From: Brevundimonas sp. | GTDB lineage: Bacteria > Pseudomonadota > Alphaproteobacteria > Caulobacterales > Caulobacteraceae | DNA length: 64,000 nucleotides | Assembly: GCA_016742215.1 (NCBI GenBank) | Contig: JACVCC010000002.1 | Coordinates: forward strand, 1-64,000 | Reading direction: 5' to 3' | Shown: positions 8,373-17,825 of the stretch, piece after piece | How positions within the stretch are numbered: position 1 is the first letter of the stretch | How the letters are laid out: each line of letters begins with the position of its first letter | Notes under the pieces: model-generated | The model's database searches: none | What the model saw: the letters and a program-made list of their open reading frames with translations, nothing else | What the model was told of the DNA's origin: nothing | Program-made: the position numbers and the translations under genes

Positions 8373-8541
8373 CACTTACTCCTTCGCAGTTGCCCACCGT
8401 TGATCGGCAAGACGTTGCAGTTCGCAGCGTCCTGCCGGTTTTCGTTTGCGTGGAGACCGTTGGATTGTGCACGGCAAAGGCTGAAATTGCCGTTCCGTTA
8501 CGGCTTGCCTACAAAGACTGTGCACTTGCGAAGAGGTGGCC

Positions 8542-9975
8542 GTGGCGTCCGTGAACCAGACTTTCGTGATCGTTCCCCGCAGCGCGCCGGCCAAGGCCGA
8601 CGCGTCGCGTCGCGTGGCGAATTTCGACGAAATCTACGCGGACTTCCCTCTCGCCGACGGCAAGGTGCAGTCGAGCCGGTGCGCGCAGTGCGGCGTGCCC
8701 TTCTGCCAGTCGGCCTGCCCGCTGGAGAACAACATCCCCGACTGGCTGCGCCTCGCCGCCGAGGGCCGCGCCGAGGAGGCCTGGCGACAGTCCGAAGCCA
8801 CCTCGACCATGCCCGAGATTTGCGGCCGGATCTGTCCGCAGGACCGGCTGTGCGAAGGCTCGTGCACGCTGGAGCAGTCCGGCTGGGAGACGGTCACCAT
8901 CGGCTCGGTCGAGCGCTGGCTCGGCGACATGGCCTTCGAGAAGGGCTGGGTCGATCCGATCCGCCCGCGCGTCGAGAAGGGGCAATCCGTCGGCATCGTC
9001 GGCGCCGGCCCGGCCGGTCTGGCGGCGGCGGATCGCCTGCGCTCGGCCGGATATGCGGTGACGATCTACGACCGGCACGACCGCGCGGGCGGCCTGCTGA
9101 CCTACGGCATTCCCGGCTTCAAGCTGGAGAAGCACGTCGTCGGCCGTCGCGTCGACCGGCTGGCGGATGGCGGCGTCGAATTCCGTCTTGGTGTCGATGT
9201 CGGAGGCGATCTGCCCTTCGCCGAGGTGCGCGCGGCCCACGATGCGGTGCTGGTCGCGACCGGCGTCTATCAGGCGCGTCGTCTGACTGCTCCGGGTTGC
9301 GGCTCGGACGGCGTGGTCCCGGCGCTCGACTATCTGATCGCCTCCAACCGCAAGGGCTTCGGCGATGCCGTCCCCGCGTATGACAACGGCGCGCTGAACG
9401 CCGCCGGCAAGCGGGTGGTGGTCATCGGCGGCGGCGACACGGCCATGGACTGCGTCCGCACCGCCGTCCGTCAGGGCGCGACCGCCGTCACCTGCCTGTA
9501 TCGCCGCGACCGCGAGAACATGCCCGGCAGCGCCCGCGAGACCGCCAATGCCGAGGAGGAGGGCGTCGTCTTCGAATGGCTGGCCTCGCCGCGCGCCGTG
9601 CTGGGCGGCGCCTCGGGCGTCACCGGCGTCCGCGCCCAGCGCATGGCGCTGGCCGCCCAAGGCGCCGATGGACGCTGGTCGGTCGAGGCCGTGCCGGGCG
9701 GCGAGTTCGATCTGCCCGCCGATCTGGTCATCGAGGCCCTGGGCTTCGAGCCGGAAGACATGCCGACCCTGTTCGACACTCCCGACCTCGCCCTGACCGA
9801 CTGGCGCACGATCCGCACTGCCGGCCACACGAAGGCGACGACGCTGGAGGGCGTGTTCGCCGCCGGCGACATCGTCCGCGGCGCCTCGCTGGTCGTCTGG
9901 GCGGTGCGCGACGGTCAGGACGCCGCCGCCGAGATCGACGCCTGGCTGTCCTCGCAGCGGAGGGCCGCGGCATGA
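8542..9975 (+). CDS. gltD: Glutamate synthase (NADPH) small subunit
   Basis: About 477 residues. The N-terminal 4Fe-4S region shows CAQCGVPFCQSACPLENNIPD and further cysteines in CGRICPQDRLCEGSC. An FAD-binding GIVGAGPAGLAAADRL follows at about residue 150, then a second nucleotide motif VVVIGGGDTAMDC for NADPH, and AAGDIVRGASLVVWA near the end. It passes electrons from NADPH to the large subunit. The start at GTG 8542 has AAGAGG five bases upstream; GTG 8536 is in frame but overlaps that site. The order gltD then gltB is the reverse of the E. coli operon. Confidence 0.95.
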   Translation: MASVNQTFVIVPRSAPAKADASRRVANFDEIYADFPLADGKVQSSRCAQCGVPFCQSACPLENNIPDWLRLAAEGRAEEAWRQSEATSTMPEICGRICPQDRLCEGSCTLEQSGWETVTIGSVERWLGDMAFEKGWVDPIRPRVEKGQSVGIVGAGPAGLAAADRLRSAGYAVTIYDRHDRAGGLLTYGIPGFKLEKHVVGRRVDRLADGGVEFRLGVDVGGDLPFAEVRAAHDAVLVATGVYQARRLTAPGCGSDGVVPALDYLIASNRKGFGDAVPAYDNGALNAAGKRVVVIGGGDTAMDCVRTAVRQGATAVTCLYRRDRENMPGSARETANAEEEGVVFEWLASPRAVLGGASGVTGVRAQRMALAAQGADGRWSVEAVPGGEFDLPADLVIEALGFEPEDMPTLFDTPDLALTDWRTIRTAGHTKATTLEGVFAAGDIVRGASLVVWAVRDGQDAAAEIDAWLSSQRRAAA

Positions 9976-12900
9976 GCTTCGACCCTGTCCAGTATCAGGC
10001 CGACCGGCAGAAGCTGATCGACGCCCAAGCCTACGACCCGGCCTCCGAGCGCGACGCCTGCGGCGTCGGCCTCGTCGCCGCCATCGACGGCTCGCCCCGT
10101 CGCGAGGTGGTCGAGCTGGCGCTGAAGGCGCTGAAGGCCATCTGGCACCGTGGCGCGGTGGACGCCGACGGCAAGTCCGGCGACGGCGCCGGCATCCTGA
10201 TCGGCCTGCCGCGCGCCTTCTTCGAGGCCCAGGTCCGCGATGCCGGCCACGAACCCCGGCCCGGCCCCATTGCCGTCGGCATGGTCTTCCTGCCGCGCAC
10301 CGATCTGGGCGCCCAGGAACAGGCCCGCACCATCGTCGAGCGCGAGGTCATGGCCGCCGGCTTCTGGCTGTACGGCTGGCGTCAGGTCCCGACCCGCGTC
10401 GAGGTTCTGGGCGAACGCGCCGCCGCGACCCGCCCCGAGATCGAGCAGATCATGCTCAGCGCGCCCGACGGTCTGGAGGGCGAGGACCTCGAACGCGCCC
10501 TCTACCTGCTGCGTCGAAAGATCGAGCACCGGGCGCTGAAGTCCGGCCTGAAGGACTTCTACGTCTGCTCCCTGTCGGCCCGTTCCGTCATCTACAAGGG
10601 CATGATGCTGGCCGAGGCGCTGGGGGACTTCTATCCCGACCTCGCCGACGCGCGCGTCCAGTCCAACGTGGCCCTGTTCCACCAGCGCTACTCGACCAAC
10701 ACCTTCCCCGAATGGCGTCTGGCCCAGCCTTTCCGGATGCTGGCGCACAACGGCGAGATCAACACCCTGCGCGGCAACGCCAACTGGATGCGCAGCCACG
10801 AAATCCGCATGACGGCAGAGGCCTTCGGCGCCGATGATGCGACGGTGAAGCCGGTGATCCAGGCTTCGGGCTCGGACTCCGCCGCGCTGGACAACGTGTT
10901 CGAGGTGCTCGTTCGCGCCGGTCGCCCGGCCCCGATGGTCAAGGCGCTGCTGATGCCCGAGGCGCCGATCGAGGGCGTCATCTCGGACGACCACCGCGCC
11001 CTCTATGCCTACTGCAATGCGGTGATGGAGCCGTGGGACGGCCCCGCCGCCGTCTGCGCCACCGACGGCCGCTGGGTCGTGGCGGGCAAGGACCGCAACG
11101 GCCTGCGTCCCCTGCGCGCCGCCGAGACCACCGACGGCCTGCTGATCTGCGGCTCCGAGGCCGGCATGACCGGCGTGCCCGACGATCGCATCGCCCGGCG
11201 CCTGCACATCAACGGCGGCCGTATGATCTCCGTCGATCTGGAGGCCGGACGCCTCTACGACGAGGCCGAGACCATCGACCGCCTGGCGGCGAAACATCCC
11301 TATCGCGACTGGCTGGCCAACATGGTCGAGCTGGAGACGGTGATCGGGCCGGGCGACGAGCCGCGCCGCCTGCAGGGCGAGGCCCTGACCCGTTTCCAGG
11401 CCGCGGTTGGCTGGACCCAGGAAGACGTCGACGCCTTGCTGGATCCGATGGCGGGCGACGGCAAGGAGGCGGTGGCCAGCATGGGCGACGACGCCCCGCC
11501 GGCGGTGCTGTCCGACCAGTCGCGCCCCTTCGCCCACTACTTCCGCCAGGCCTTCGCCCAGGTCACCAACCCGCCGATCGATTCCCTGCGCGAGGCCGGG
11601 GCGATGAGCCTGCGGACGCGGTTCAAGAACCTCGGCAACATTCTCGCCCAGGACGAGACCCAGACCCGCGTCTTCGTGCTCGACAGCCCCGTGCTGACGA
11701 CCGGCATGTACGAGCGGATGCTGGACGTCGTCGGCGCCGGCGCGACCACGGTCATCGATTGCACCTTCGCGGCGCCTGAGGCCGACGCTCGTTCGGGCGA
11801 GGCCCTCCAGGCCGCGCTGGACCGCATCCGCGACGAGGCCGTGGCGGCGGCAAAGGGCGGGGCGGGACTGATCGTCCTGACCGACGAACGGGCGGGCGAG
11901 GGGCGTCCGCTTGTTCCCATGATCCTGGCGACCTCGGCGGTGCATAACCGGCTGGTCGACGCGGGCCTGCGCACCTATTGCTCGCTGGTGGTCCGCTCGG
12001 CCGAGGCGATCGACGCCCATGCCTTCGCGGTGCTGGTCGGCTGCGGCGCGACCGCGGTCAACGCCTGGCTGGCGCAGGAGACCTTCCTCGAGCGTCTGGA
12101 CGCCGGCCGCTATCCGGGGCTGACGCTGCGCGACGCCTGCCTGAACCACAAGGCGGCGGTCGAGGCGGGGCTGATGAAGATCCTCGCCAAGAAGGGCATC
12201 TCCGTCATATCGGCCTATCGCGGCGCCTGCGAGTTCGAGGCGCTGGGCCTGTCGCGGGCGCTGGTCGCCGAGTTCTTCCCCGGCATGACCTCGCGCATCT
12301 CGGGATTGGGTCTGGCCGGCATCGAGGCGCGGGCCGCGGCGCGGGCGGAGCGGGGCTTTGCCTCGGATCGCGCCCGTCTCCGCATCGGCGGCGCGCACCG
12401 CATCCGCGCCGGCGAGGAGACCCACGCCTGGGACGCGGAGATGATCCACCGCCTGCAGGACGCCACTACGCGCGGCGACTACAAGCGGTTCAAGGCCTAC
12501 AGCCGCCGCGCGCGCGAGCTGCCGCCCGTCCATCTGCGCGACCTGCTGGACTTCCGCGAGGCCCTGCCGATCCCGCTGGAGGAAACCGAGAGCGTCAACG
12601 AGATCCGCAAGCGGTTCGTGACGCCGGGCATGTCGTTGGGCGCCCTGTCGCCTGAGGCGCACGAGACGCTGAACATCGCCATGAACCGCATCGGCGCCCG
12701 CTCGGTCTCGGGCGAGGGCGGCGAGGATCCGGAGCGCTACCACCCGCGCCCGAACGGCGACAATCCGAACAGCGCGGTCAAGCAGATCGCCTCGGGCCGC
12801 TTCGGCGTCACGGCCGAGTATCTGAACCAGTGCCGTGAAATCGAGATCAAGGTCGCCCAGGGCGCCAAGCCTGGCGAGGGCGGCCAGCTGCCCGGCTTCA

Positions 12901-14450
12901 AGGTCACCGAGTTCATCGCCCGCATGCGTCACTCGACGCCGGGCGTCGGCCTGATCTCGCCGCCGCCGCACCACGACATCTATTCGATCGAGGACCTGGC
13001 CCAGCTCATCTACGATCTGAAGCAGATCAACCCGGACGCCCGCGTTACGGTCAAACTGGTCGCCTCGTCCGGCATCGGTGCGGTGGCGGCCGGGGTCGCC
13101 AAGGCCAAGGCCGACATCATCCTGATCGCCGGCCACAACGGCGGCACCGGCGCTTCGGCTCTGGCCAGCATCAAGCACGCCGGCATGCCGTGGGAGCTGG
13201 GTCTGGCCGAGGCCCATCAGGTGCTCAGCCTGAACGGCCTGCGCGGCCACGTCCGCCTGCGCACCGACGGCGGCATCAAGACCGGCCGCGACGTGGTGGT
13301 CGCCGCCATGCTGGGCGCCGAGGAGTTCGGCATCGGCACAGCCAGCCTGATCTCGGTCGGCTGCCTGATGGTCCGACAGTGCCACTCCAACACCTGCCCG
13401 GTCGGGGTCTGCGTGCAGGACGAGCGGTTGCGCGCCATGTTCACCGGCACGCCGGAGAAGGTGGTCAATCTGTTCAGCTTCATCGCCGAGGAGACCCGCG
13501 AGGTTCTGGCCTCGCTCGGCCTGCGCTCGCTGGATGAAGCGGTGGGCCGCACCGACCTGCTGAAGCAGGTCTCGCGCGGCGGCGCCCAGCTGGACGACCT
13601 CGACCTGAACCCCCTGCTGGTGCGGGTGGGCGAGGGCGACGGCCGTCCGGCCGAGGCTCCGCGCAATGTCGTGCCCGATGCACTGGATGCGCAGATCGAA
13701 CGCGACGCCACGCCCTTCCTCGAGCGCCGCGAGAAGATGCAGCTGACCTATGCGGTGGCCAACACCCAGCGCACCATCGGCACGCGCCTGTCCTCCCGCA
13801 TCGTGCGCAAATACGGCTCGGACCTGCCTGACGGCCACCTGACCCTGAACCTGCGCGGCGCCGCCGGCCAGTCGCTGGCGGCCTGGGGCATGAAGGGCCT
13901 GCGGATCGAGTTGGACGGTGAGGCCAACGACTATGTCGGCAAGGGCCTGTCCGGCGCCGAGATCATCGTCCGCCCACCCCAGTGGCAGGCCGGCGCGGCG
14001 GTCATCGGCAACACCTGCCTGTACGGCGCGACCTCGGGGTCCTTGTTCGCTGCGGGCGCGGCGGGCGAGCGCTTCGCCGTCCGCAACTCCGGCGCCACGG
14101 CGGTGGTCGAGGGCGTCGGCGCCCACGGCTGCGAATACATGACCGGCGGCGCGGTGGTGGTGCTGGGCTCGACCGGCTGGAACTTCGGCGCCGGCATGAG
14201 TGGCGGCGAGGCGTTCATCCACGACCCGGAAGCGCAAGCTCACCTGCGCCTGAACGACGCCTCCGTCCTGACCGGCCCGGTCATCGGCGACGCCGCCACG
14301 CGTCTCCACGCCCTGGTGTCCCGCCATGCCCGCGAAACCGGCTCACCGCTGGCCCGCAAACTGCTGGAAACCTGGCCGACCGCGGTGCTGACCTTCCGCC
14401 ACATCCTCCCCCGCGAGGAGGCGATGGCGGTCAGCGCGAAGCGGGCCTAG
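9972..14450 (+). CDS. gltB: Glutamate synthase (NADPH) large subunit
   Basis: The protein has 1492 residues. The class II glutaminase domain starts at C30 in ERDACGVGL after a propeptide of about 29 residues, which is expected to be cleaved. The central domain is followed by the FMN/glutamate synthase domain, with the 3Fe-4S cysteines at C1131, C1137 and C1142 in GCLMVRQCHSNTC. The C-terminal GXGXG beta-helix domain is visible in GATSGSLFAAGAAGERFAVR. It converts 2-oxoglutarate and glutamine into two glutamates. The ATG overlaps the gltD stop (ATGA), so the subunits are coupled. The stop shares a CTAG with the convergent pseI stop. Confidence 0.97.
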   Translation: MSFDPVQYQADRQKLIDAQAYDPASERDACGVGLVAAIDGSPRREVVELALKALKAIWHRGAVDADGKSGDGAGILIGLPRAFFEAQVRDAGHEPRPGPIAVGMVFLPRTDLGAQEQARTIVEREVMAAGFWLYGWRQVPTRVEVLGERAAATRPEIEQIMLSAPDGLEGEDLERALYLLRRKIEHRALKSGLKDFYVCSLSARSVIYKGMMLAEALGDFYPDLADARVQSNVALFHQRYSTNTFPEWRLAQPFRMLAHNGEINTLRGNANWMRSHEIRMTAEAFGADDATVKPVIQASGSDSAALDNVFEVLVRAGRPAPMVKALLMPEAPIEGVISDDHRALYAYCNAVMEPWDGPAAVCATDGRWVVAGKDRNGLRPLRAAETTDGLLICGSEAGMTGVPDDRIARRLHINGGRMISVDLEAGRLYDEAETIDRLAAKHPYRDWLANMVELETVIGPGDEPRRLQGEALTRFQAAVGWTQEDVDALLDPMAGDGKEAVASMGDDAPPAVLSDQSRPFAHYFRQAFAQVTNPPIDSLREAGAMSLRTRFKNLGNILAQDETQTRVFVLDSPVLTTGMYERMLDVVGAGATTVIDCTFAAPEADARSGEALQAALDRIRDEAVAAAKGGAGLIVLTDERAGEGRPLVPMILATSAVHNRLVDAGLRTYCSLVVRSAEAIDAHAFAVLVGCGATAVNAWLAQETFLERLDAGRYPGLTLRDACLNHKAAVEAGLMKILAKKGISVISAYRGACEFEALGLSRALVAEFFPGMTSRISGLGLAGIEARAAARAERGFASDRARLRIGGAHRIRAGEETHAWDAEMIHRLQDATTRGDYKRFKAYSRRARELPPVHLRDLLDFREALPIPLEETESVNEIRKRFVTPGMSLGALSPEAHETLNIAMNRIGARSVSGEGGEDPERYHPRPNGDNPNSAVKQIASGRFGVTAEYLNQCREIEIKVAQGAKPGEGGQLPGFKVTEFIARMRHSTPGVGLISPPPHHDIYSIEDLAQLIYDLKQINPDARVTVKLVASSGIGAVAAGVAKAKADIILIAGHNGGTGASALASIKHAGMPWELGLAEAHQVLSLNGLRGHVRLRTDGGIKTGRDVVVAAMLGAEEFGIGTASLISVGCLMVRQCHSNTCPVGVCVQDERLRAMFTGTPEKVVNLFSFIAEETREVLASLGLRSLDEAVGRTDLLKQVSRGGAQLDDLDLNPLLVRVGEGDGRPAEAPRNVVPDALDAQIERDATPFLERREKMQLTYAVANTQRTIGTRLSSRIVRKYGSDLPDGHLTLNLRGAAGQSLAAWGMKGLRIELDGEANDYVGKGLSGAEIIVRPPQWQAGAAVIGNTCLYGATSGSLFAAGAAGERFAVRNSGATAVVEGVGAHGCEYMTGGAVVVLGSTGWNFGAGMSGGEAFIHDPEAQAHLRLNDASVLTGPVIGDAATRLHALVSRHARETGSPLARKLLETWPTAVLTFRHILPREEAMAVSAKRA

Positions 14451-15490
14451 GCCAGCAGGTCCCAGCTCACCGGCGTCCCTGCCTGTGCATCGCGGGAGAC
14501 CCGGCGGCCGAGGACGGCGTCGAGGTGTTTTGGCGCCAGGCCGAAACCGGGGCGGACGGCGCGGACCGAGGTCGCGTCGAGGACATCGCCCGCCATCACG
14601 TCGACGGCGATGTAGAGCGAGCGGCGGAAGGCGAGGGACTTCAGCTCGGCCTGTGTCGGGCCATAGCTGACCCTGCCCAATGCCAGCCGCGCGTTCTCGA
14701 CGTCCTCGCACAGACGCTTCAGCTCGTCGGGCTCCATCGAGAAGGTGGAGTCCACGCCGCCATCCGCGCGGGCGAGGGTGAAATGTTTTTCGATCAGCGT
14801 CGCTCCCAGCGCCACGGCCGCCACCGCGACGCCCGAGCCCATGGTGTGATCCGACAGGCCGACCTCGCAGCCGAACATGGCGCGCATATGGGGGATCGTC
14901 AGGATGTTCGTGTTCTCCGCCTTCGCCGGATAGGTGCTGGTGCACTTCAGCAGCATCAGGTCGCGACAGCCGGCGCCACGCGCGGCCTCGACGGCCTCCT
15001 CGATCTCGGCGGCGGTCGCCATCCCGGTCGACATGATCATCGGCTTGCCGGTCGCCGCGGCCTTCCGGATCAGCGGCAGGTCGACGATCTCGAACGAGGC
15101 GATCTTGTAGGCGGCGACGCCGAGGCTCTCCAGGAAGTCCACCGCAGTCGCATCGAAGGGCGAGCTGAAACAGTGCAGCCCGCGCTCGGCAGCCCGCGCC
15201 ATGATCGGCGCGTGCCAGTCCCAGGGCGTGTGCGCTTCCTGATAGAGTTCGTGCAGCTGCCGTCCCGCCCACAGGCTGTTCGGATCCTCGATCACGAAGC
15301 CGGGCATCCGGACGTCCAGCGTCATGGTGTCGGCGGTGTAGGTCTGCAGCTTGATCGCATCGGCGCCGTTGGCGGCGGCCGCATCGACGATCTCCAGCGC
15401 CCGTTCCAGCGACTGGTTATGGTTCCCGGACATCTCGGCGATGATGTAGGGCCGGTGGTCCGGGCCGATGCTGCGATCCGCGATCTTCAT
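14447..15490 (-). CDS. pseI: Pseudaminic acid synthase
   Basis: The protein has 347 residues of the NeuB family. The TIM-barrel part contains IIAEMSGNHNQ, FSSPFDATAVDFLESLG, AYKIASFEIVD and STGMATAAEIEEAV. A SAF/antifreeze-like C-terminal domain begins near residue 285 (RRSLYIAVDVMAGDVL). It condenses 6-deoxy-AltdiNAc with phosphoenolpyruvate to give pseudaminic acid. The motif set and the PseC/PseG/PseF context favour PseI over sialic or legionaminic acid synthases. It is the last gene of the operon; its ATG overlaps the stop of the pseG-pseH gene. Confidence 0.92.
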   Translation of the reverse strand: MKIADRSIGPDHRPYIIAEMSGNHNQSLERALEIVDAAAANGADAIKLQTYTADTMTLDVRMPGFVIEDPNSLWAGRQLHELYQEAHTPWDWHAPIMARAAERGLHCFSSPFDATAVDFLESLGVAAYKIASFEIVDLPLIRKAAATGKPMIMSTGMATAAEIEEAVEAARGAGCRDLMLLKCTSTYPAKAENTNILTIPHMRAMFGCEVGLSDHTMGSGVAVAAVALGATLIEKHFTLARADGGVDSTFSMEPDELKRLCEDVENARLALGRVSYGPTQAELKSLAFRRSLYIAVDVMAGDVLDATSVRAVRPGFGLAPKHLDAVLGRRVSRDAQAGTPVSWDLLA

Positions 15491-17040
15491 GGCTCTGACT
15501 TCTGCTCTGCGACCTGTTTGGCGTAGCGGAGGGGACCGCCAGAATAGCCCGCATTGGTGAACAAACGCGCCGACGCTTCATTGCCCGGCATCACCGATGC
15601 GCTGAAGGAGATCGGCTCGCCGATCTCCGCGCACATCGCCCGCTCCCCGGCCTGAAGCAGATACCGGCCCAGTCCCAACCCGGTCAGATCCGGATCGAGA
15701 TAGAGCGACACCTCCCACGCCTCGTTCAGCTGTCGGTCGAAGCGGATGCTGCCCACGGCAGTCCCGCCGATCTCCGCCACGAAGAGGCGGCAGCCGGCAT
15801 CGTCGAGCTTGCGCGCCAGCCAGTCCATGTGGCCGTTGAGCGGTATGGGTGCGCTGTTGCCCGAGACCGCACGCGTTTGCGGGTGATCGCGCCAGGCATG
15901 GAGCATTTCGCCGTCGTCGAGCTTCGCGGGTCGCACCTTCAGCGTGGACGCCATCAGGCACAGGGCGATCCGTTCCGTTCCCCGACCATCGACCAGCGCC
16001 CGGCCTTTCTCCGACATGTCCCTTCGGGCGGCCGGATCGGCGATCAGCGCGCGGACGGCGTCGGCGAGCAACGGCGCGTCCCTCAGCCCCGGCCAGTCTG
16101 GCCCGTCCTCCAGTCGCGCGACTCGCAAGGCGCCCAGAGCCGCCAGCTGCGGCACGACCGCCAGCTGGTTGGCCGCAAGGGTGATGGCGATTCCCGGCGC
16201 GCCAATCCGGCATCGCTCGTAGTTCGCCGTCCCGCCGCCGCCGATCTGAAGATCGTGCCGGGCGTAGAAGGCGGCGAGGTCAGGCAGGTCGAGAGTCAAG
16301 GTGGCGGCGGCATCCGCACCGCACACTGCCGAGAGGTCAGGCAGGTATGGATTCCCGGATGTGGAGACGATCTCGACAGGACCCGCAAATCCGGCGCGCC
16401 GGACGTCCCGCAGCACGCGCGCGCTTGCGCCGTCCGGATCGGTCCCGCCCATGAAGACGCCGAGACTTCGCACCACCGGGCTGAAGGCATAGGGCGGCTG
16501 GGACCTGTAGGCCTCGCCCAGGATTGCGAACCGTGGCCCGCCCAGAACGCGTGTCCCGGCCTTCAGACGGCCGGCATAGGTCTGTGCATGATCGGCGAGG
16601 TTGGCGTTCAGCAGCGGATCGACCGCCAGCGGCCGGTCGGCCAGATCGTCGATCGCCATCATCCGGCAAGCCAGCCCGTCGCGCACCTGATCGTGCCAAC
16701 GAGCGTCGAAGGCGTAGTGATCGACGATGACCAGCACAGGGCCCCACGCCCGCAGCGACTCGACCGTGTCGGCCCCATCCGTAGCCTGATCGACTCCGGC
16801 CCACTCCAGATGAGAAGGCGCATCCGGCCTTGTCGGCGCCCGGTCGCCATCCGGCGCAGACAGCCAGTCGACAGGGAAGGCGGAGGCTCCGAAGGCCGCC
16901 TGTCCGACCTCGTCCAGACGCCGGATCACGAAGCGAACCTCCGCCCCCAACGTCGTCAGGGCCTCTGCGATCGACAGACAGCGTCGCAGGTGGCCGGTGC
17001 CGATCTGGCGCGAGGCGTCGACCCGGATGGCGATCCGCAT
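15487..17040 (-). CDS. pseG: PseG-PseH fusion: nucleotide-sugar hydrolase plus N-acetyltransferase
   Basis: The protein has 517 residues and two domains. Residues 1-350 are PseG-like: RVDASRQIGTGHLRRCL places the catalytic histidine at H17 as in Campylobacter PseG, with IDDLADRPL and the GT-B type GGGGTANYERC later. The enzyme removes UDP from UDP-6-deoxy-AltdiNAc. From about residue 368 a GNAT domain begins (KVRPAKLDDGEMLHAWRDH) with the acetyl-CoA loop LTGLGLGRYLL, matching PseH, which N-acetylates the 4-amino sugar one step earlier. PseH acts before PseG, so two consecutive steps sit on one chain. The ATG at 17040 was chosen because homology starts exactly there; the reading frame extends upstream without similarity. 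Confidence 0.9.
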   Translation of the reverse strand: MRIAIRVDASRQIGTGHLRRCLSIAEALTTLGAEVRFVIRRLDEVGQAAFGASAFPVDWLSAPDGDRAPTRPDAPSHLEWAGVDQATDGADTVESLRAWGPVLVIVDHYAFDARWHDQVRDGLACRMMAIDDLADRPLAVDPLLNANLADHAQTYAGRLKAGTRVLGGPRFAILGEAYRSQPPYAFSPVVRSLGVFMGGTDPDGASARVLRDVRRAGFAGPVEIVSTSGNPYLPDLSAVCGADAAATLTLDLPDLAAFYARHDLQIGGGGTANYERCRIGAPGIAITLAANQLAVVPQLAALGALRVARLEDGPDWPGLRDAPLLADAVRALIADPAARRDMSEKGRALVDGRGTERIALCLMASTLKVRPAKLDDGEMLHAWRDHPQTRAVSGNSAPIPLNGHMDWLARKLDDAGCRLFVAEIGGTAVGSIRFDRQLNEAWEVSLYLDPDLTGLGLGRYLLQAGERAMCAEIGEPISFSASVMPGNEASARLFTNAGYSGGPLRYAKQVAEQKSEP

Positions 17041-17042
17041 CG

Positions 17043-17825
17043 TCAGGCGTCCTGATCGGGCTGGAACGGCATCCGCACCGGAATGCCCGCCGCCGCCAGC
17101 GCCGCCTTGGCCTCGGCCGGCGTCTGTTCGGTGAAGTGGAAGATGCTCGCCGCCGCGACAGCCGAAGCGCCCGCCTGCTGCACCGCCTCGACCATGTGGC
17201 CGTAGTTTCCGGCCCCGCCCGACGCGATCACCGGAATGCGCACCGCGCCGGCCACGGTCTCGATCAGCGGCAGGTCGTAGCCTTCCATCGTGCCGTCCCG
17301 GTCGATCGAGGTGATCAGGATTTCGCCGGCGCCCCGATCCTCGACCTCGCGCGCCCAGGCCACGACCTCGCGTCCGGTCGGGATCTGGCCCGCGCCACGG
17401 AAGCACGTCCAGCCGCCGCCTTCGTCAGCCTTCACGTCGATGCTGGCCACCACGCACTGGGCGCCGAACCGCCGCGCGATCTGGCTGATCAGGTCGGGGT
17501 CGTCGTAGGCGGCGGTGTTGACGCTCACCTTGTCGGCCCCGGCGCGCAGCAGGCGCTGCACCTGATCCAGCCGAGTGATCCCCCCGCCGACCGTCAGCGG
17601 CACGAAACAGTCCTGTCCGAAGTCGTCGATGGACTCGAAGTCCGGCTCGTCTCCCGTCCCCTGCGCGACGATATCGACCAGGATCAGCTCATCGACATCT
17701 CGCTGGTTATAGACCCGGATCGCCGGCAGTACGGGACCGACCCGCCGCCAGCTGTCGAAGCCGACGCCCTTCACCAGACCGAACTGCTTCCACAGCAGGG
17801 TAGGGATGACGCGGACCTTCAGCAT
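17043..17825 (-). CDS. HisF-type paralogue acting with a sugar amidotransferase
   Basis: 260 residues of the HisF (beta/alpha)8 barrel: VPLTVGGGI, GADKVSVNTAA, ASIDVK, EILITSIDRDGTMEGYDL and PVIASGGAGN. In true HisF the first catalytic aspartate (D11) lies in CLDVKDG; here that stretch reads TLLWKQFG, with leucine at position 11, while the aspartate of ASIDVK is kept. Loss of D11 argues against imidazole glycerol phosphate synthesis. Such paralogues accompany WbpG/PseA-type amidotransferases, where the HisH/HisF pair delivers ammonia. It overlaps the hisH-like gene by 7 bases and sits 2 bases before pseG-pseH. No other histidine genes are nearby. Confidence 0.85.
   Translation of the reverse strand: MLKVRVIPTLLWKQFGLVKGVGFDSWRRVGPVLPAIRVYNQRDVDELILVDIVAQGTGDEPDFESIDDFGQDCFVPLTVGGGITRLDQVQRLLRAGADKVSVNTAAYDDPDLISQIARRFGAQCVVASIDVKADEGGGWTCFRGAGQIPTGREVVAWAREVEDRGAGEILITSIDRDGTMEGYDLPLIETVAGAVRIPVIASGGAGNYGHMVEAVQQAGASAVAAASIFHFTEQTPAEAKAALAAAGIPVRMPFQPDQDA

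Noticed and set aside
8461-8476. Sigma-54 promoter upstream of gltD (TGG-N10-GC)
   Set aside because: Only the GG and GC dinucleotides with correct spacing match; the rest of the -12 and -24 elements do not, and such matches are common by chance.
9972-14450. Very long open frame antisense to gltB (about 1,470 codons)
   Set aside because: High-GC genes leave long stop-free antisense frames. The gltB frame carries all expected motifs, while the antisense product is low-complexity and shows no family pattern. The same applies to long frames opposite the efflux pump, alaS and the two DUF885 genes.
14447-15490. Sialic or legionaminic acid synthase
   Set aside because: The family is NeuB-like, but PseC, PseG with H17, PseF and the internal motifs fit pseudaminic acid.
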